From assembly GCF_005048855.1 (NCBI RefSeq), contig NZ_SUME01000003.1, positions 496,001 through 560,000 on the forward strand: 64,000 nt of DNA. The letters run 5' to 3'. The DNA comes from Sphingobacterium olei. GTDB lineage: Bacteria > Bacteroidota > Bacteroidia > Sphingobacteriales > Sphingobacteriaceae. The notes beneath the pieces were generated by a model. The model made no database searches and was not told the origin of the DNA. It was given only the letters and a program-made list of their open reading frames with translations. A program made the translations under genes and the position numbers. Below, in pieces: positions 61,515 through 64,000 of the stretch (its first letter is position 1; every line of letters begins with the position of its first letter).

Positions 61515-64000
61515 ATGACCAGTAGAGAAATACGCGAGGCTTATTTGAATTTTTTCAAAAGTAAATCCCATCATATTGTCCCATCGGCACCTGTTGTCGT
61601 AAAAAATGATCCAACACTGATGTTTACTAATGCAGGAATGAATCAATTTAAGGAATTATTTTTAGGGGAAGCCACTGTTAAATATCCGCGTATTGCAGAC
61701 ACGCAACGCTGTCTTCGGGTTTCGGGCAAGCATAACGATCTGGAAGAAGTGGGGATTGATACCTATCACCATACGCTCTTTGAGATGCTAGGGAACTGGT
61801 CATTTGGTGATTATTTTAAAAAGGATGCTATTGCCTGGGCTTGGGAATTGCTTACGGAGGTCTATCAGCTAGATAAAGATAAATTATACGTTACAATTTT
61901 TGAAGGTGATACTTCCGAAGGACTGGAGCGTGATCATGAAGCTTTCGAACTTTGGAAAGCACATATCGGAGAAGATCGTATCCTCTTAGGTAACAAAAAA
62001 GATAACTTTTGGGAGATGGGAGATGCAGGACCTTGCGGCCCGTGTTCTGAAATCCATTATGATATGCGGCAGGATGCTGAAAGAGCGACTACTAGAGGAC
62101 AAGATCTGGTAAATGCAGATCATCCACAGGTCATTGAAATTTGGAATTTGGTGTTCATGCAGTTCAATCGCTTGAAAAGCGGGAATTTAGAAGCACTTCC
62201 TGCAAAGCATGTTGACACAGGTATGGGATTTGAAAGGCTTGTCCGTGCCATACAAGGGAAAAGCTCGAATTACGATACGGATGTTTTTCAACCGTTGATA
62301 ACATATATTGCAGATAAAGCAAATATAGAATACGGCACGGACGAAAAGACGGATATTGCCATGCGCGTACTGTCGGATCATATCCGGGCGGTGAGCTTTG
62401 CTATTGCAGATGGACAGCTACCTTCCAATAATAAAGCCGGTTATGTCATTCGCAGAATTCTCCGTCGGGCAGTGCGGTATGCTTACACCTTCTTAAATTT
62501 TAGAAACCCGTTCTTTCACGAACTGGTACCGTTGTTAGCGAATCAATTTAAAGGCGTGTTTGATGAACTTTATCAGCAACAGGATTTTGTAGAAAAGGTG
62601 ATATTAGAAGAAGAAATTGCTTTCTTACGCACATTGACTACGGGAATCCAACGTTTTGAAAACTATGTAACAGATCATACGTCTGTAGATGGGGATTTCG
62701 CATTTGAACTGTTTGATACGTATGGATTCCCAATCGATTTGACAGACCTTTTAGCGCGTGAAAAAGGTATTTCCGTAGATATGGAGGCATTTAATGCCGC
62801 GTTAAATGTGCAAAAGGATCGTTCTCGGGCAGCTACGGTTATTGACGCCGGCGACTGGATCATGGTTGGGGAAGAAGCCGACGTAGAATTCGTAGGCTAT
62901 GATGTGTTAAAAGCGAAAACTGAAATAATAAAATACCGTAAAGTTACGGCCAAAGCAAAAGTTCAATATCAATTGGTATTATCTGTTACCCCTTTTTATG
63001 CTGAAGGTGGAGGTCAGGTCGGAGATACTGGTGTGCTTGTTTCTGAATCAGGTGAGAAAATAAGTATTACTGATACCAAGAAAGAAAATGGCCTTATTAT
63101 TCATTTTATAGATCAATTGCCTGGATCTTTCGAAGGCTTTTTTGAAGCGAGTGTAGATCTGGGCAAAAGACTGGACTCAGAGAGTAATCATTCAGCGACA
63201 CACTTGTTGCATGCTGCACTGAAGCAGGTGCTGGGGGAGCATGTAAACCAAAAGGGATCTTTGGTTTCTTCTGATATTCTGCGATTTGACATTTCTCACT
63301 TCTCAAAAATGACAGCGGAAGAAATCAAGCAGGTTGAGGATATTGTCAATGCCAAGGTTCGTGAAAATATTGCGCTGAAAGAGGAAAGGCAAGTGCCTTT
63401 TCAGCAGGCTATAGACTCGGGTGTTACGGCCTTGTTTGGTGAAAAATATGGTGACTATGTGCGCGTTATAACATTTGATGATAACTTTTCTAAAGAACTT
63501 TGTGGCGGTACACACGTGAAGGCCACAGGACAAATTGGGTTTTTCAAGATTGTTTCGGAATCGGCAGTAGCAGCTGGGGTAAGACGCATAGAAGCAATTA
63601 CCGGAACTAAAGCGGCGGCTCTAATTCGGGAGCACTTTGAACTTTTTCAAAATGTCAAGGAACTTCTAAATAATCCCAAAGATTTTGTGTTGGCTATTGG
63701 TAAAATAATGGAAGAGAACAGTGCGCTGCGTAAAGAGATTGAAAATACGATAAGAGAAAAATCATTTTCGCTGAAAAAGGATCTTGAAGCAAAATTGGAA
63801 AACATAAACGGGATTAATTTTTTATCTACCATAGTGGATCTTCCGAATGCAGAGGCCATGAAGACATTGGCCTATGCATTAAAAGGTGCTATCAACAATT
63901 TGTTCCTGGTATTAGGTGCAAATTTTGAGGGTAAACCGAGTTTGACGGTCGTTATCTCGGATGAGCTTGCCAAAGAAAAAGGTTGGAATGCCGGTAATAT
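61515..64000 (+). CDS. alaS: Alanine--tRNA ligase, 3' end outside window
   Basis: The first 828 codons of alaS; the gene continues past the window end. The N-terminal class II catalytic domain begins with SREIREAYLNFFKSKSHHIVPSAPVV and includes NAGMNQFK and LRVSGKHNDLEEVG. The editing domain has the zinc-binding SNHSATHLLHAAL and CGGTHVKATGQIG motifs, and the C-terminal C-Ala domain has begun. It attaches alanine to tRNA-Ala and edits mischarged Ser/Gly. Given the family length of about 870, roughly 40-50 residues are missing. Confidence 0.97.
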   Translation, partial: MTSREIREAYLNFFKSKSHHIVPSAPVVVKNDPTLMFTNAGMNQFKELFLGEATVKYPRIADTQRCLRVSGKHNDLEEVGIDTYHHTLFEMLGNWSFGDYFKKDAIAWAWELLTEVYQLDKDKLYVTIFEGDTSEGLERDHEAFELWKAHIGEDRILLGNKKDNFWEMGDAGPCGPCSEIHYDMRQDAERATTRGQDLVNADHPQVIEIWNLVFMQFNRLKSGNLEALPAKHVDTGMGFERLVRAIQGKSSNYDTDVFQPLITYIADKANIEYGTDEKTDIAMRVLSDHIRAVSFAIADGQLPSNNKAGYVIRRILRRAVRYAYTFLNFRNPFFHELVPLLANQFKGVFDELYQQQDFVEKVILEEEIAFLRTLTTGIQRFENYVTDHTSVDGDFAFELFDTYGFPIDLTDLLAREKGISVDMEAFNAALNVQKDRSRAATVIDAGDWIMVGEEADVEFVGYDVLKAKTEIIKYRKVTAKAKVQYQLVLSVTPFYAEGGGQVGDTGVLVSESGEKISITDTKKENGLIIHFIDQLPGSFEGFFEASVDLGKRLDSESNHSATHLLHAALKQVLGEHVNQKGSLVSSDILRFDISHFSKMTAEEIKQVEDIVNAKVRENIALKEERQVPFQQAIDSGVTALFGEKYGDYVRVITFDDNFSKELCGGTHVKATGQIGFFKIVSESAVAAGVRRIEAITGTKAAALIREHFELFQNVKELLNNPKDFVLAIGKIMEENSALRKEIENTIREKSFSLKKDLEAKLENINGINFLSTIVDLPNAEAMKTLAYALKGAINNLFLVLGANFEGKPSLTVVISDELAKEKGWNAGN

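Overview
The window is a stretch of chromosome from a member of the Bacteroidota, most likely class Sphingobacteriia (Sphingobacterium/Pedobacter-like; the genus cannot be decided by eye). The evidence is the AT-rich base composition, repeated matches upstream of genes to the Bacteroidota promoter box TAnnTTTG, a TonB-dependent receptor with an N-terminal carboxypeptidase-regulatory-like domain, and families typical of this phylum (DUF6600, DUF4286, bifunctional aspartokinase-homoserine dehydrogenase, Mla-type MCE operon). No tRNA, rRNA, CRISPR array, intact transposon or prophage was recognised. Most of the window is ordinary core genome.

Layout. 1-4.0 kb: the threonine operon thrA(partial)-thrB-thrC. 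4.1-12 kb: a small lipoprotein, an rRNA methyltransferase (rlmI), a drug/metabolite exporter, an NlpC/P60 lipoprotein, a nucleoside permease with a bifunctional-nuclease-family gene, and etfBA. 12-17 kb: small conserved proteins, a NifS-type cysteine desulfurase, lnt, and a PH/SHOCT protein. 17-19.2 kb: a short-chain dehydrogenase with an AraC-type regulator and a striking pair of 15-bp direct repeats in front of it. 19.2-24.8 kb: rsmI, serS, a methyltransferase, pncB and a DUF6600 protein. 25-28.3 kb: an MlaE-MlaF-MlaD lipid transport operon followed by a pseudouridine synthase. 29-33.3 kb: a three-gene unit of an S9-peptidase-like lipoprotein that has lost two catalytic residues, a sensor histidine kinase and a response regulator. 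33.4-37.8 kb: greA, a HIT protein, DedA, ppa, a CNNM/CorB-type protein and rsmE. 37.8-40.3 kb: an ABC transporter with a histidine-rich permease and a DUF3299-like protein, probably metal-linked. 40.6-46 kb: a TonB-dependent receptor, a beta-helix lipoprotein and a transglutaminase-like protein. 46.2-49.1 kb: a decayed NUMOD4 gene, then an arsenic unit (arsR, ACR3 pump, metallophosphoesterase). 49.3-64 kb: a methyltransferase, aquaporin, dnaX, rlmB, an HPP protein, a DEAD-box helicase, an amino-acid permease, an OmpA protein, two tandem universal stress proteins and alaS, which runs off the end.

The most interesting observations are: (1) the catalytically dead S9 lipoprotein whose stop codon abuts the start of a sensor kinase, suggesting a co-sensor; (2) a run of ten A residues inside dnaX where a slip of one base in either direction gives a stop within a few codons, just where a gamma-length protein would end; (3) two exact 15-bp repeats 23 bp apart placed like AraC-family activator sites; (4) the histidine-rich ABC permease next to a DUF3299-like gene; and (5) an ArsR repressor without the usual CxC arsenic site beside an ACR3-metallophosphoesterase operon.
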